Source: Bog-159 sp963738375 (GTDB taxonomy: Bacteria > Acidobacteriota > Terriglobia > Bryobacterales > Bryobacteraceae). From it: 64,000 nt of DNA. Each line of letters starts with the position of its first letter. Within the stretch, counting starts at the first letter, position 1. Both the position numbers and the translations under genes were made by a program. The notes under the pieces were generated by a model. The model was given only the letters and a program-made list of their open reading frames with translations, did no database searches and was not told the DNA's origin. This document shows positions 16,679 through 25,510 of the stretch, piece by piece. Location of the stretch: positions 868,001 to 932,000 of the forward strand of contig CAVTWL010000006.1 in the NCBI GenBank assembly GCA_963738375.1, in the 5' to 3' direction.

Positions 16679-17103
16679 GCCTGTTTTCAGCCATCGCGGT
16701 GAGCGCCTCGGGCATGGCCGCGGAGCGGACCCGCGCCGAACTGCTGGTCGAAAATCTCGCCAATGCGGAAACCACGCGCACGCCGGAAGGCGGCCCGTAC
16801 CGGCGCAAAGATGCCGTCTTCACTTCCCAGCCGATGTCCACCTCTTTCGCGTCTCTTTTCCAATCTCATTTGCAGGAAGGCGTGGCGGTGGCGGGGATCA
16901 GCGTCGACACCAGAGACCCGGAACGGCGCTACCTGCCGGGACATCCGGATGCCGGGCCGGACGGATACGTGGCCTTCCCGCGCATCAATCCGGCCGAGGA
17001 CATGGTCGACCTCACCGGCGCCGCGCGCGGCTTCGAGGCCAATGTCTCCGCCATCGCCGCGGTAAAGGATATGATCATGCGGTCGATCGATCTCTTTAAA
17101 TGA
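16675..17103 (+). CDS. flgC: FlgC, proximal rod protein
   Basis: The 142-residue protein has the rod N-terminus (FSAIAVSASGMAAERTRAEL, then VENLANAETTRTPEGGPYRR) and the FlgC C-terminus (GYVAFPRINPAEDMVDLTGA and AARGFEANVSAIAAVKDMI). It is the second gene in the operon and overlaps flgB by 4 bp. It acts in the periplasmic rod next to FlgB and FliE. Confidence 0.96.
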   Translation: MSLFSAIAVSASGMAAERTRAELLVENLANAETTRTPEGGPYRRKDAVFTSQPMSTSFASLFQSHLQEGVAVAGISVDTRDPERRYLPGHPDAGPDGYVAFPRINPAEDMVDLTGAARGFEANVSAIAAVKDMIMRSIDLFK

Positions 17104-17116
17104 AAGTTGATGAATC

Positions 17117-17422
17117 ATGGCGTCTTCACCCATCTCCCCCATTCGCAGCGTGCCGATGCCGGATCCGCGCGCCGCTAGTTCCGGTGGCCTGGCAAGCGGC
17201 TCGGGCGACTTCTCATCGCTGCTGGCCGGCGCCATCGGCGGCGTGGAGCGTCTGCGGGCCGGCGCGGGCCAAACGGTCGAACATTTCCTCGCCGGCGATG
17301 GCGCGGAAGTGCACACGGTGGCCTTAGCCACCCAACGGGCCGAGTTGGCCTTTGAGACCTTCCTCCAGATCCGCAACAAACTGGTTTCCGCCTACCAGTC
17401 GGTGATGCAGATGCAGATTTAA
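17117..17422 (+). CDS. fliE: FliE, MS-ring/rod junction protein
   Basis: The 101-residue protein has the FliE C-terminal helices (VHTVALATQRAELAFETFLQ, then IRNKLVSAYQSVMQMQI). FliE connects the MS-ring with the rod. It lies between flgC and fliF in the canonical order, with a 13 bp gap on the left and 7 bp on the right. Confidence 0.95.
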   Translation: MASSPISPIRSVPMPDPRAASSGGLASGSGDFSSLLAGAIGGVERLRAGAGQTVEHFLAGDGAEVHTVALATQRAELAFETFLQIRNKLVSAYQSVMQMQI

Positions 17423-17429
17423 CGCAGCC

Positions 17430-19130
17430 ATGGAACAGCTCAAGAAGCTCCTGGCGCGCCTGTCGGCGGCGCAAAAGATCAGCATTGTGGCCGCCGTGCT
17501 ACTGCTCGGCGGCGGCATTCTCTCCTTTCTGGCATGGCGCCGCAGCAGCGACTTCCGGGCTCTTTACACCGGCCTCGCCGCCGAGGATGCCGGCGCCGTC
17601 ATCCAGAAACTCAAGGAAACTGGCGCCGACTACCGCCTCTCGGACAGCGGTTCCACCATTCTCGCTCCCTCCGCGAAACTGGCCGAGCTTCGTCTGCAAC
17701 TGGCGGCCGGCGGTTTGCCCAAGAGCGGGCGCATGGGTTTTGAGCTGTTCGATAAGACCAGCTTCGGCATGACGGACTTCGCCGAGCATGTCAACTACCG
17801 CCGCGCTCTCGAAGGCGAGCTGGAGCGGTCCATGCTTTCCCTGGCGGAAGTCGAGCATGCCCGCGTCCATCTCACCTTTTCGAAGGAATCCGTGTACCTC
17901 GAAGCCCGCCAGCCCGCTAAGGCGAGCGTGGTGTTGGGGCTGCGTCCCGGCGCGCAGCTTTCTCCCCAGAACATCCTGGCCGTTTGCAACCTGCTCGCCA
18001 GTGCTGTCGAAGGACTGGCGCCTGAGTCCGTATCGGTGGTGGATACCCGCGGCAACCTCCTGAACCGGCCCCGCGCGAACTCCGGCCCCGATGGTCTGGC
18101 AGGTTCCGAAGCCACCTTGGAATACCGCGAAATGGTCGAAAAAAGCCTGCTCGTGAAAATCCAGTCCACGCTCGAACCGCTGCTGGGCGCCGATCGCTTC
18201 CGCGCTTCTGTTTCGGCCGACTGCGATTTCTCCAGCGGAGACGAGAGCGAAGAAAACTTCGACCCCGCCCGCTCGGTGATGGCCAGTTCGCAGAAGAGCG
18301 AGGACTTGGCCCCTTCTTCCATCGCCGGTGGCGTGCCGGGAACCGCGTCCAATCTGCCGCGTCCCCCCGCGCGCGCCGCCGGCGGGCCGGCTGCCGCTTC
18401 CCGGCGCACCGAGGAAATCAACTACCAATCCAGCCGCACCGTCCGTCACAGGAAACTGCCGCAGGGCGAGTTAAAGCGCGTCTCGGTCTCGCTGCTTCTC
18501 GACCAGGATGTGCGATGGGAAGGCAAGCCCCCGCAACTGCGCCAGGTCTTCATCCCGCCTTCCGCCGAGAAACTGAAGACCATTCACGATCTGGTGGCCG
18601 GCGTCATCAATTTCAAAGCCGACCGCGGCGACCAGCTGATCGTCGAAACGCTGCCTTTCGAAGCCACCCTCCGCGCCGAACCTCCGGCGTCCCTGCTGCC
18701 CCCCCCAGCCGCCCGTCCCGCGCCCCAGCGCGCGCCGCAACCGTTGTGGTTGCCTGCCTGGTTGCGCGCCCCGAAAATGATCGGCGCGGCCGCCGGTGGC
18801 GTGCTCCTGATCGCGGTAGCCGCTGTTTTCATCCGGCGGCGCTTCGCCAAGCCGTCCGTTTCCGTGGCGGGCCAAGCGGCCCTGGCCGCCGGCGCAGCCA
18901 GCCAGCCCGGCATGGAAAGCGACGCTGTGGAAAAGAAGATCCAGGCGCATCTGGGCGGCCAAGCCGATTTGCAGGCGCGTCTGGAAGCCGAAGCGCTGGA
19001 CGCCATCAAGGCCCCCACGCCCACCTCCAACAAGAAGGATGCGCTATCCAAGTATCTGCGCGAAAGCCTGAAGAAAGATCCGCTCGTCCAGGTGCAGACC
19101 CTGCGCACTTGGCTGAATGAGAAAACCTAG
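17430..19130 (+). CDS. fliF: FliF, MS-ring protein
   Basis: FliF forms the MS-ring in the inner membrane. The 566-residue product has an N-terminal helix (ISIVAAVLLLGGGILSFLAW), the YscJ-like ring-building domain (FRALYTGLAAEDAGAVIQKL, LSDSGSTILAPSAKLAELRL, ARVHLTFSKESVYLEARQPA, KASVVLGLRPGAQLSPQNIL), a second periplasmic domain with a Pro-rich segment, a second helix (IGAAAGGVLLIAVAAVFIRR), and a short C-terminal FliG-binding tail ending KDPLVQVQTLRTWLNEKT. The frame is intact. Confidence 0.97.
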   Translation: MEQLKKLLARLSAAQKISIVAAVLLLGGGILSFLAWRRSSDFRALYTGLAAEDAGAVIQKLKETGADYRLSDSGSTILAPSAKLAELRLQLAAGGLPKSGRMGFELFDKTSFGMTDFAEHVNYRRALEGELERSMLSLAEVEHARVHLTFSKESVYLEARQPAKASVVLGLRPGAQLSPQNILAVCNLLASAVEGLAPESVSVVDTRGNLLNRPRANSGPDGLAGSEATLEYREMVEKSLLVKIQSTLEPLLGADRFRASVSADCDFSSGDESEENFDPARSVMASSQKSEDLAPSSIAGGVPGTASNLPRPPARAAGGPAAASRRTEEINYQSSRTVRHRKLPQGELKRVSVSLLLDQDVRWEGKPPQLRQVFIPPSAEKLKTIHDLVAGVINFKADRGDQLIVETLPFEATLRAEPPASLLPPPAARPAPQRAPQPLWLPAWLRAPKMIGAAAGGVLLIAVAAVFIRRRFAKPSVSVAGQAALAAGAASQPGMESDAVEKKIQAHLGGQADLQARLEAEALDAIKAPTPTSNKKDALSKYLRESLKKDPLVQVQTLRTWLNEKT

Positions 19131-19142
19131 CGGCCGTGACCC

Positions 19143-20171
19143 ATGATTGCCAACATCAAACGCAACGAATTGATCTCCGGCGTACGCAAAGCGGCCATGC
19201 TGATGGTGCTTCTCGGCGAAGAAGCCAGCGGACAGTTCATGCGCGAGCTCTCCGAAGACGAAGTGCAATCCGTTTCCCGCGAGGTCGCCCGGCTTTCCAC
19301 CATCTCCAACGAAGAAGGCGAGGCGGTCCTCGAAGAGTTTTACCAGATGTGCATGGCCCGCGAATACGTCTCGCGGGGCGGCATCGATTACGCCCGCAAG
19401 CTGCTCCTGAACGCATTCGGACCGGACACCGCGCGCAAACTGGTGGACCGGCTGGTGAAGACCATGGGCAACGATACGGCCGCCTTTGACGCCCTGCAAA
19501 AGGCCGATCCGCAGCAGTTGGCCAAGTTCATCCACAGCGAGCATCCCCAGACCATCGCCTTCATCCTCTCGCACCTCAGCCCCTCGCAGGCCGCCGCCCT
19601 GCTGATTTCGCTGCCCGCTCCGATCCGCGCCGACGTGGCCCTGCGCATGGCCCACCTCGATCAGATCTCGCCCGAAATCATCCACAAAATCGCCGCCGTC
19701 ATCGGCCAGAAGCTGCAGGCCTTGGGCGAGTTCAGCCGCGAATCCTACGGCGGCGTGCGCGCCGTTTCGGAAATGTTCAATCGCCTGGAATCCGGCGCCA
19801 GCAAGGAGATTCTCGAATCCATCGAAAAGGAAAATGCCACTCTGGCCGACACCATCCGCCACCTGATGTTCGTCTTCGAAGACATGCTCTTGCTCGAAAG
19901 CACTAGCCTCAAGGAAGTGCTGACCAAGGTCGATCGAAAAATCTTGACGCTGGCGCTCAAAGGGACCAGCGAGCAGGTGCGCAAGCATTTTGTCGGGTGT
20001 CTTTCGCAGCGCGGCGCGGAAATGCTGCTCGAAGACATGGATTCGCTCGGTCCGGTCAAGATCAAGGAGGTAGAGGCCGCGCAGCAGCAGATCATCGGCG
20101 TCGTCCGGCAGTTGGAGAGCGACGGCACCATCAACCTGAAAGGCGCCGGCGGCGAACAATATGTTGTCTAG
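19143..20171 (+). CDS. fliG: FliG, flagellar motor switch protein
   Basis: FliG transmits torque between stator and C-ring. The 342-residue protein has the three armadillo-like domains: RKAAMLMVLLGEEASGQFMR, then the middle block IHSEHPQTIAFILSHLSPSQ, and the C-terminal torque helix region LMFVFEDMLLLESTSLKEVL followed by QRGAEMLLEDMDSLGPVKIK with the charged residues that face MotA. It overlaps fliH by 11 bp. Confidence 0.97.
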   Translation: MIANIKRNELISGVRKAAMLMVLLGEEASGQFMRELSEDEVQSVSREVARLSTISNEEGEAVLEEFYQMCMAREYVSRGGIDYARKLLLNAFGPDTARKLVDRLVKTMGNDTAAFDALQKADPQQLAKFIHSEHPQTIAFILSHLSPSQAAALLISLPAPIRADVALRMAHLDQISPEIIHKIAAVIGQKLQALGEFSRESYGGVRAVSEMFNRLESGASKEILESIEKENATLADTIRHLMFVFEDMLLLESTSLKEVLTKVDRKILTLALKGTSEQVRKHFVGCLSQRGAEMLLEDMDSLGPVKIKEVEAAQQQIIGVVRQLESDGTINLKGAGGEQYVV

Positions 20172-20832
20172 GATCTTGAACGCCAAAGCCGGATCCGAGG
20201 TCGCCCGCTGGAACTGGCCTTCCGCCTCCGGCCCCGCGCCGCCGTCCGCCCGTCCCGCCACCGCCTCCGCGGCCGATCCCGCCGCGGGCCCGCCCGCGCC
20301 CGACACCCGCCGCATCGCCGAACTCGAACGCCAATGGGAGCGCCAGACGCGGGAAGCGCGCGAGGCCGGACGCCGCGAAGGCGAAGCTGCCGGGCGCGCG
20401 CAAGCCTCGGCCGCGCTGCAGCCGGTGCTCGAGAAACTCACCCAGTCCATTCAGGAAATCGCCGCCTTGCGCCCCCAGTTGATCCGCGCCGCCACCGCCG
20501 AATTGCTGGACCTTTCGCTGGCCATCGCCCGCCGCGTGCTGCATCGCGAATTGTCGGTCGACCCCGGCGCCCTCGAGGCCTTGGTCGCCGGCGCCCTCCA
20601 GCGCCTTGCCGCCCAGGAGATTTGCCGCATCCGCATTCATCCGGAACTCGAAGCTCAGCTCCGCCAGGCACTGGGGCGCGCGGGCCGCGGCGCGCTGCCC
20701 GTACTCGCCGACGCTACCTTGGAACCCGGCGCCCTACTGCTTGAAACCACGCGCGGCAAGCTCGATGCTTCGCTCGAAACCCAGCTCGCCGAGATCGGCC
20801 GAGGGCTGGCGGACCGCCTGCCGGAGAAATAG
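20161..20832 (+). CDS. fliH: FliH, export ATPase regulator/stator
   Basis: FliH links the FliI ATPase to the C-ring. The 223-residue product has a Pro/Ala-rich N-terminus, a long Arg/Glu/Ala-rich helix (RIAELERQWERQTREAREAG), and a C-terminal HrpE/YscL-FliH domain (ELLDLSLAIARRVLHRELSV, ICRIRIHPELEAQLRQALG). It sits between fliG (11 bp overlap) and fliI (1 bp gap). The frame is intact. Confidence 0.9.
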   Translation: MLSRILNAKAGSEVARWNWPSASGPAPPSARPATASAADPAAGPPAPDTRRIAELERQWERQTREAREAGRREGEAAGRAQASAALQPVLEKLTQSIQEIAALRPQLIRAATAELLDLSLAIARRVLHRELSVDPGALEALVAGALQRLAAQEICRIRIHPELEAQLRQALGRAGRGALPVLADATLEPGALLLETTRGKLDASLETQLAEIGRGLADRLPEK

Positions 20833-20833
20833 G

Positions 20834-22152
20834 ATGGCCGGTCTCCTGTCCCCGTTCCGCGCGGCTCTCGAACCCATCGATCCCATGCTGCACGTCGGCG
20901 AAGTGGTCGAGATGGCCGGCTTGCTCGTCGAATCGGCCGGCCCCGCTGCCGCCATCGGCGACTTTTGCGAAATTTCCGTCCGGCGGACGCGTGGTTCGCA
21001 GCCAGGTCATCGGCTTCCGCGGGGGCCGCGTGCTTTCGATGCCCCTCGAGGAGACCGGTGGCATCGAACTCGGCAATCGGGTGGTCGCCCGCCGCGACGC
21101 CGGCCGCGTAGCCGTGGGTCCGGGCTTGGTCGGCCGCGTCCTCGATGGCTTCGGACTCCCCATCGATCATGGTCCGCCGATCGAGCGCCGCGACGGCCTA
21201 CGATCTCTACGGCGCGGCGCCCGGCCCGCTCGACCGGGAACACATCACCGCGCCGCTTTCGACCGGCCTGCGCGCCATGGATGCCTGCTGCCCGTAGGTC
21301 TCGGCCAGCGTATCGGCATCTTCGGCGGCAGCGGCGTCGGCAAGAGCACGCATGCTCGGCGCCATGGCGCAGAAAAACTCGGCGGACATCACCGTCATCG
21401 CCCTGGTCGGCGAGCGCAATCGCGAGGTGCGCGCCTTTCTCGAGCACGAGATGGGCGCCGGAAGGCATGCGGCGCGCGGTGGTGGTGGTGGCCACTTCGG
21501 AGCGCCCCGCGCCGCTGCGCGTGCGCGCCTGCTTCACTTCCCTCGCCATCGCCGAATATTTCCGCGATCAGGGCGCCGACGTGTTGCTGGTCATGGACTC
21601 GGTAACCCGCCTGGCCATGGCCCAGCGCGAGATCGGTCTGGCCGCCGGAGAGCCGCCCGCTCAAAAAGGCTACACTCCGTCGGTGTTTGCGCTGCTGCCC
21701 AAGGTCTTCGAACGGGCCGGCAACTTTCCCAAGGGATCCATCACCGGCTTCTTCACCGTGCTGGTCGAAGGCGACGATTTCAACGAGCCCATCTGCGACG
21801 CGGTGCGCGCCATCCTCGACGGCCACATCGTGCTCTCCCGCCAACTTGGCGGCGGCCGGCCACTATCCCGCCATCGATATCCTGCAATCCGTCAGCCGGC
21901 TGCAATCGCAATTGTCCTCGCCCGAGCATGCGCGCGCAGGCGCGCGCCGTGCGCCAGGCTCTATCGGCTTACCACCAGGCCGAAGACCTGATCCAGTTGG
22001 GCGCTTACGTTTCGGGCGCGAATCCACAACTGGACGCGGCCATTCGTGCGCGGCCCCAAATCCTCGATTTCCTGCGCCAGGCCCAGGGCGTCGCATCCAG
22101 CCGCCCGGAGACTTTGCTTCAACTCGGTCAAGTCGCCGCCGCGCTGGCTTGA
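20834..22152 (+). CDS. fliI: FliI, flagellar export ATPase (frameshifted)
   Basis: FliI powers substrate unfolding and release at the export gate. Pieces in three frames together give a ~438-residue F1-beta-like ATPase: the N-terminal barrel, GFRGGRVLSMPLEETGGIEL, the Walker A GGSGVGKST near 21336, DVLLVMDSVTRLAMAQREIG (Walker B), and the C-terminal VRQALSAYHQAEDLIQLGAY. Frame breaks are inferred near 20980, 21195, 21290, 21349, 21460, 21850 and 21932; most are single extra bases. All catalytic motifs survive, so I read the gene as functional with sequence errors. It lies in the intact fliH-fliI-fliJ order. Confidence 0.9.
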
Positions 22153-22162
22153 GGCGCAACGC

Positions 22163-22603
22163 ATGCGGGCTTACCAATTCCGGCTGCAGCGGGCCCTCGA
22201 ATGGCGCCGCACCCAGTTGGATATGGAAGAAAACCGCTTGCGCCAAGCCGCCGCCGTGCTCGAGGCCATGGCGCTCGAAGCGGTCAAAATCGAGCTGGTG
22301 AAGAGCCGCGCCGAGGTCTCCGTGCGCCAGTCGCCCGCCGTGGATGCCGGCGATCTTTGGGCGCTAGGCGCCTACCGGCAGCGTCTCCTCGCGGAATTGC
22401 AGGCCTTGGCTCAGCGCCGCCAGGACGCCGAAAAGAAATTGGCGGATCAACGGCGGAAGGTGCTCGAAGCGCAGCGCCGCGTCCGCCTGCTCGAAAACCT
22501 GGACCAGCGCCGCCGCGCCGAATGGAGCCGCCAGCAGGACCGGGAAATCGAAGCCCTTGCGTCCGAGTCCTTCCTGGCCTGGTGGAACCGCCAGAGCGGC
22601 TAA
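22163..22603 (+). CDS. fliJ: FliJ, flagellar export chaperone-escort
   Basis: A 146-residue, almost wholly coiled-coil protein (FRLQRALEWRRTQLDMEENR to QRRRAEWSRQQDREIEALAS), as expected for FliJ, which acts in the FliI hexamer as the rotor-like stalk. It begins 10 bp after fliI and is the last gene of the operon. It is convergent and overlapping by 4 bp with the small minus-strand gene at 22600. Confidence 0.88.
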   Translation: MRAYQFRLQRALEWRRTQLDMEENRLRQAAAVLEAMALEAVKIELVKSRAEVSVRQSPAVDAGDLWALGAYRQRLLAELQALAQRRQDAEKKLADQRRKVLEAQRRVRLLENLDQRRRAEWSRQQDREIEALASESFLAWWNRQSG

Positions 22604-22770
22604 CCCGCCGCGCGCGATTGATTGGCGCGATCCGCCAAACCCTCCAGATATTGCAGCGCCTCGCGGGCTACCTCCACCACCACTGGGTCCGGATGCCGCA
22701 GCAGCGCGACCACCAGGCGAAGCCATGCCAATTCCCGCGGATCGAGCCCGATCATGCCAACATTTGCCAT
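22600..22770 (-). CDS. Small protein of unknown function, 56 residues
   Basis: The reading frame starts at ATG 22770, overlaps the stop of the upstream 131-residue gene by 19 bp, and ends convergent with fliJ. The product (MANVGMIGLDPRELAWLRLV and on to a helical EVAREALQYLEGLADRANQ) is predicted mostly helical, with an amphipathic centre and no signal peptide. Not recognised. The overlap suggests translational coupling to the fliW-csrA-transglycosylase operon, so a link to flagellar assembly or control is possible but unproven. Confidence 0.55.
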   Translation of the reverse strand: MANVGMIGLDPRELAWLRLVVALLRHPDPVVVEVAREALQYLEGLADRANQSRAAG

Positions 22771-23147
22771 GTTTTCACCAGGGATTTCTCCTGCGCCGCC
22801 GCGGCCGGCAGCTCCCGCGCGTCTCCTCCGTCGAGATGCCATGGAAGCGGGCCGCCTAATAATTGCCGCGAGGTTTCCGCGGGCGATTCGCTCCGCAGCA
22901 GGCAACTCTCCGATCCATGCCGCCCTTCGAGCGATACCCCGCCGCTCGCGCGCGTGACCCGATAGGCAGTTTTCGCGCCCCGGTCCGCCAGCAGGCTCGG
23001 CAGTGCCCAGCCGGTGGCATCCAACACGTGAATCTCGCCTTGAGGCCCGATCAGAATCGCCCAATCGCAATCCCCGCAGCCGGTCGCTCGGCGGGCGGTT
23101 TCGAAAAGGTGATTCGCGTCTGCCCAAAAAGCTCCCACGCCCCTCAT
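22752..23147 (-). CDS. Protein of unknown function, 131 residues, in the fliW-csrA operon
   Basis: Starts at ATG 23147, 40 bp after the transglycosylase stop. The N-terminal half is a short alpha/beta stretch (ADANHLFETARRATGCGDCD, then WAILIGPQGEIHVLDATGWA) that could be a small sensor or roadblock-like domain; the C-terminal half is Ser/Arg/Leu-rich and has SESCLLRSESPAETSRQLL. There is a C-x2-C pair (GCGDC) near residue 25. No signal peptide or membrane segment. Not recognised; position after csrA and a lytic transglycosylase, opposite fliJ, suggests a flagellum-linked role. Confidence 0.6.
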   Translation of the reverse strand: MRGVGAFWADANHLFETARRATGCGDCDWAILIGPQGEIHVLDATGWALPSLLADRGAKTAYRVTRASGGVSLEGRHGSESCLLRSESPAETSRQLLGGPLPWHLDGGDARELPAAAAQEKSLVKTWQMLA

Positions 23148-23187
23148 ATCGGGTGCCCCGCCCCGAGTATGCGGCTTGAGCTTCGCC

Positions 23188-23841
23188 CTAAGGCATCGGG
23201 ATCTTCGCCAGGATCCGCTGCACGTAGCGGATCGTCTCAGGAATCGGAGGCACTCCCCCGCTCTCCTCCACCCGGCTCGCACCCGCATTGTATGCGCCTA
23301 ACGCCAGCGCCGTGTCCCCGCCAAAACGCGCCAGCAGTTGCTTCAGCAGACGCGCTCCCGACGCTAAATTCTCCGCCGGATCGAAAGGATCGTTCACCCC
23401 TAACTCCTGCGCGGTCGACGGCATCAATTGCATCAGCCCCATGGCCCCCTTCTCCGATACCGCGCACGATCGGAACCCGGACTCCTGCTCCGCCACCGCT
23501 CGCAACAGGCCCGCATCCACCGCTTCCTTCTGCGCCGCCTGCTCGATCAGCGGTGTCAGTTCCGCCTCCGGCAATGGCTCGCATTCCGTCCCTAAGGCCG
23601 GCCACGAAAGCGTGAAGAAAGAAGAAGCGCCCGCCACGGCTGTCTCTCCGCCCGCCGCCGGTTGCCCCCCACTCAGCGCCGCCCGCTGTCTGGCGACCGG
23701 AATCTGCATCGCGGCCACCGCTTGCCGCTGCTTCGCCACGGATGCCTCCATGGCTTTGCGCCCAGCCTCTTGCGGCGTCTCGGCACTCGCCAGCGCGCCC
23801 AAACAAACTCCCCAAAACGCAAATTTTTGCCGCGCGATCAT
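23188..23841 (-). CDS. Lytic transglycosylase (SLT domain), probably flagellum-associated
   Basis: A 217-residue secreted protein: signal peptide (FAFWGVCLGALASA), a helical Ala/Gln-rich linker, then a GH23 SLT domain with the catalytic Glu in LLRAVAEQESGFRSCAVSEK, followed by GAMGLMQLMPSTAQELGV and GARLLKQLLARFGGDTALAL plus AYNAGASRVEE. It cleaves peptidoglycan. The start overlaps the csrA stop by 3 bp. Since FlgJ here lacks a muramidase domain, this enzyme could open the wall for the rod. That role is inference. Confidence 0.9.
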   Translation of the reverse strand: MIARQKFAFWGVCLGALASAETPQEAGRKAMEASVAKQRQAVAAMQIPVARQRAALSGGQPAAGGETAVAGASSFFTLSWPALGTECEPLPEAELTPLIEQAAQKEAVDAGLLRAVAEQESGFRSCAVSEKGAMGLMQLMPSTAQELGVNDPFDPAENLASGARLLKQLLARFGGDTALALGAYNAGASRVEESGGVPPIPETIRYVQRILAKIPMP

Positions 23842-24086
23842 TTTTCGCCGCTCGCCGGACCCTCCACCAGCCGCTCCAGCAGGTGCTGCAGGGCCGTCAC
23901 CGAACGCAGTTGCGCCGCCGCCAGATTCTCCTGCTTCACCAGCTTCACTTCCTTCAGGCTCACCGCTACCGACTTGGGCGCCGTAATCCCCAGCTTGATC
24001 CGCGATTCGCCAATGTGAATGATCTGCACCTCAATGTCATCGCCGATCAAAATCGACTCGCCGGCTCGCCGCCGCATTACGAGCAT
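23838..24086 (-). CDS. csrA: CsrA, post-transcriptional regulator
   Basis: An 82-residue CsrA/RsmA protein: MLVMRRRAGESILIGDDIEV, then QIIHIGESRIKLGITAPKSV and SLKEVKLVKQENLAAA, with a ~20-residue helical C-terminal extension. CsrA binds GGA-containing mRNA leaders; in FliW-containing bacteria it represses flagellin translation and is antagonised by FliW. Here fliW overlaps its start (stop at 24077, ATG at 24086), consistent with that partner switch. As printed, fliW reads in frame into csrA, but see the rejected fusion. Confidence 0.95.
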   Translation of the reverse strand: MLVMRRRAGESILIGDDIEVQIIHIGESRIKLGITAPKSVAVSLKEVKLVKQENLAAAQLRSVTALQHLLERLVEGPASGEK

Positions 24087-24561
24087 GCAGCCTCGCGTAA
24101 GGGCAATGGCCTCGCGATGGCTGTAGCGCGAATCCGTCTGAATCGCCTGCCGGCCCCGCAAGGTGTGGACATTCACCACGATCGGCGCCAGCAAATTCAC
24201 CGTCGGCGGCTCATTCTCCGTCAACGACAGGATCGCCAGGCATAATACATCGTTCCCGATCGCCGGCTGCCGCTCTCGTTCCAGCCCCAGTGCTTCCAGA
24301 TCCTCCGCCGCCATGTTCAGCCGGAACGCCGGACACGCCGCCGCCATCGGCAGCGTAGCAAAACAAACCTCGGGCGTTCGCTACACTCTGCAGAAAGACC
24401 AGCGGCTCGCTGATCGGCTGCCGCAAAGCCACAAACCGCTTCTCCTGCTCGAACGCAGGGATACCGTCCGCGAATACCATCACGGAATTCTCGTCGTAAT
24501 CGACCGGCCCGAAGTATTTGGTCTCGCAGCGCCGCGTCGCAATCGGATTGCTAATTACCAT
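24077..24561 (-). CDS. fliW: FliW, CsrA antagonist (frameshifted)
   Basis: FliW binds CsrA and couples flagellin synthesis to secretion. The N-terminus is MVISNPIATRRCETKYFGPV; the centre is FAEDGIPAFE-like (VMVFADGIPAFEQEKRFVAL); the C-terminal block is PTVNLLAPIVVNVHTLRGRQ followed by DSRYSHRE. Two single-base insertions are inferred: near 24373 (restoring a CFATLPM-type block) and near 24109 (restoring a natural C-terminus ending EAACS and a TAA at 24077-24079). Length after repair is ~161 residues. A weak sigma-54-like pair lies 15-30 bp upstream (24576-24591). Confidence 0.88.
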
Positions 24562-24803
24562 ACACGCGCAGCTACAGCACGATCCCTTCCAAACTTATCG
24601 GCCGCAACTCCACAATCCTGGTGAAAACACCCGCCGAGCCGCCCCCGTTTGGATGCGTCCCTCATAGATCGCCCCCCGCGCTGTGGGCAGAGTGGGGGGC
24701 GTCAGGCGGGGTTGCCGTAGGCGGGCTGGAGGGTGGGGTCAAGGGATCGGGTGAGCAGCGAATCGCAACAGAGCCTTACCTGGCCTCGCTTCTCTACCAG
24801 TCT

Positions 24804-25451
24804 CTAGACCACCGCCACCAGCAGATGCTCGATCTCCTGTGCAATGGCCGCCGGAGTGCCCGTCGCATCCACCCGCCCGCACCCGTGATCCCGATAATAC
24901 GCAATCACCGGCCCCGTCGCTTCCCGGTACGCATCCAGCCGCGCCAGAATCACCGCCTCCGTATCGTCCTCCCGCCGCAATAGCGGCGTCTGGCAGTCGT
25001 CGCAAAATTCGCCCGCCTGTGGCGCCTGCGACCTTAAGTTATAGATACGCCCGCAGTGCCCGCATTGCCGCCGCGCCGTCAGACGCGCCACCAGCACCTG
25101 CGCCGGTACCTCTAGATAAATCGCAATCGGCTTCGGTAACCCCAACTCCCGCACTAGCCCGTCCAGAAATTCGGCCTGTTCGAGCGTGCGCGGATACCCA
25201 TCCAAGAGAAAGCCCCCCGCGCAGTCCGGCTGCCGGATGCGCTGCGCCACAATCCGATCCACAATCGAATCGCCGACCAGGCCCCCCGATTTCAAAATGG
25301 AACAGGCCAGCCGGCCTAATTCCGTGTCTCTCTTGCATTCGGCGCGGAACATTTCACCTGTGGAGATCGCGGGGATGTGGTAATGGCGTGCAATCGACGC
25401 TGCCTGCGTGCCCTTGCCGCATCCTGGCGGTCCAAATAAGAGGACGATCAC
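24804..25451 (-). CDS. adk: Adenylate kinase with zinc-binding LID
   Basis: Adenylate kinase (ATP + AMP = 2 ADP). The 215-residue protein has the P-loop GPPGCGKGTQ, the NMP-binding region (IPAISTGEMFRAE), GGFLLDGYPRTLEQAEFL and the LID with a Cys4 set (CGHC and CDDC, 20 residues apart) that normally binds zinc, plus the Arg-rich VILARLDAYREAT. The frame is intact. It is downstream of recG-rsmD on the same strand, 60 bp from rsmD. Confidence 0.97.
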   Translation of the reverse strand: MIVLLFGPPGCGKGTQAASIARHYHIPAISTGEMFRAECKRDTELGRLACSILKSGGLVGDSIVDRIVAQRIRQPDCAGGFLLDGYPRTLEQAEFLDGLVRELGLPKPIAIYLEVPAQVLVARLTARRQCGHCGRIYNLRSQAPQAGEFCDDCQTPLLRREDDTEAVILARLDAYREATGPVIAYYRDHGCGRVDATGTPAAIAQEIEHLLVAVV

Positions 25452-25510
25452 AGTTTCCCCCGTTGAAAAACAGAGATTAAGGTCCTTAAATAATGTAACA
25501 CCCGGCCCGG

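Noticed and set aside
23838..24561. In-frame FliW-CsrA fusion protein
   Set aside because: As printed, the FliW frame runs into csrA without a stop. Removing one G near 24109 gives a natural FliW C-terminus (SHREPLPLREAACS) and a TAA at 24077-24079 overlapping the csrA start. One-base insertions are common in this window, so two overlapping genes are far more likely.
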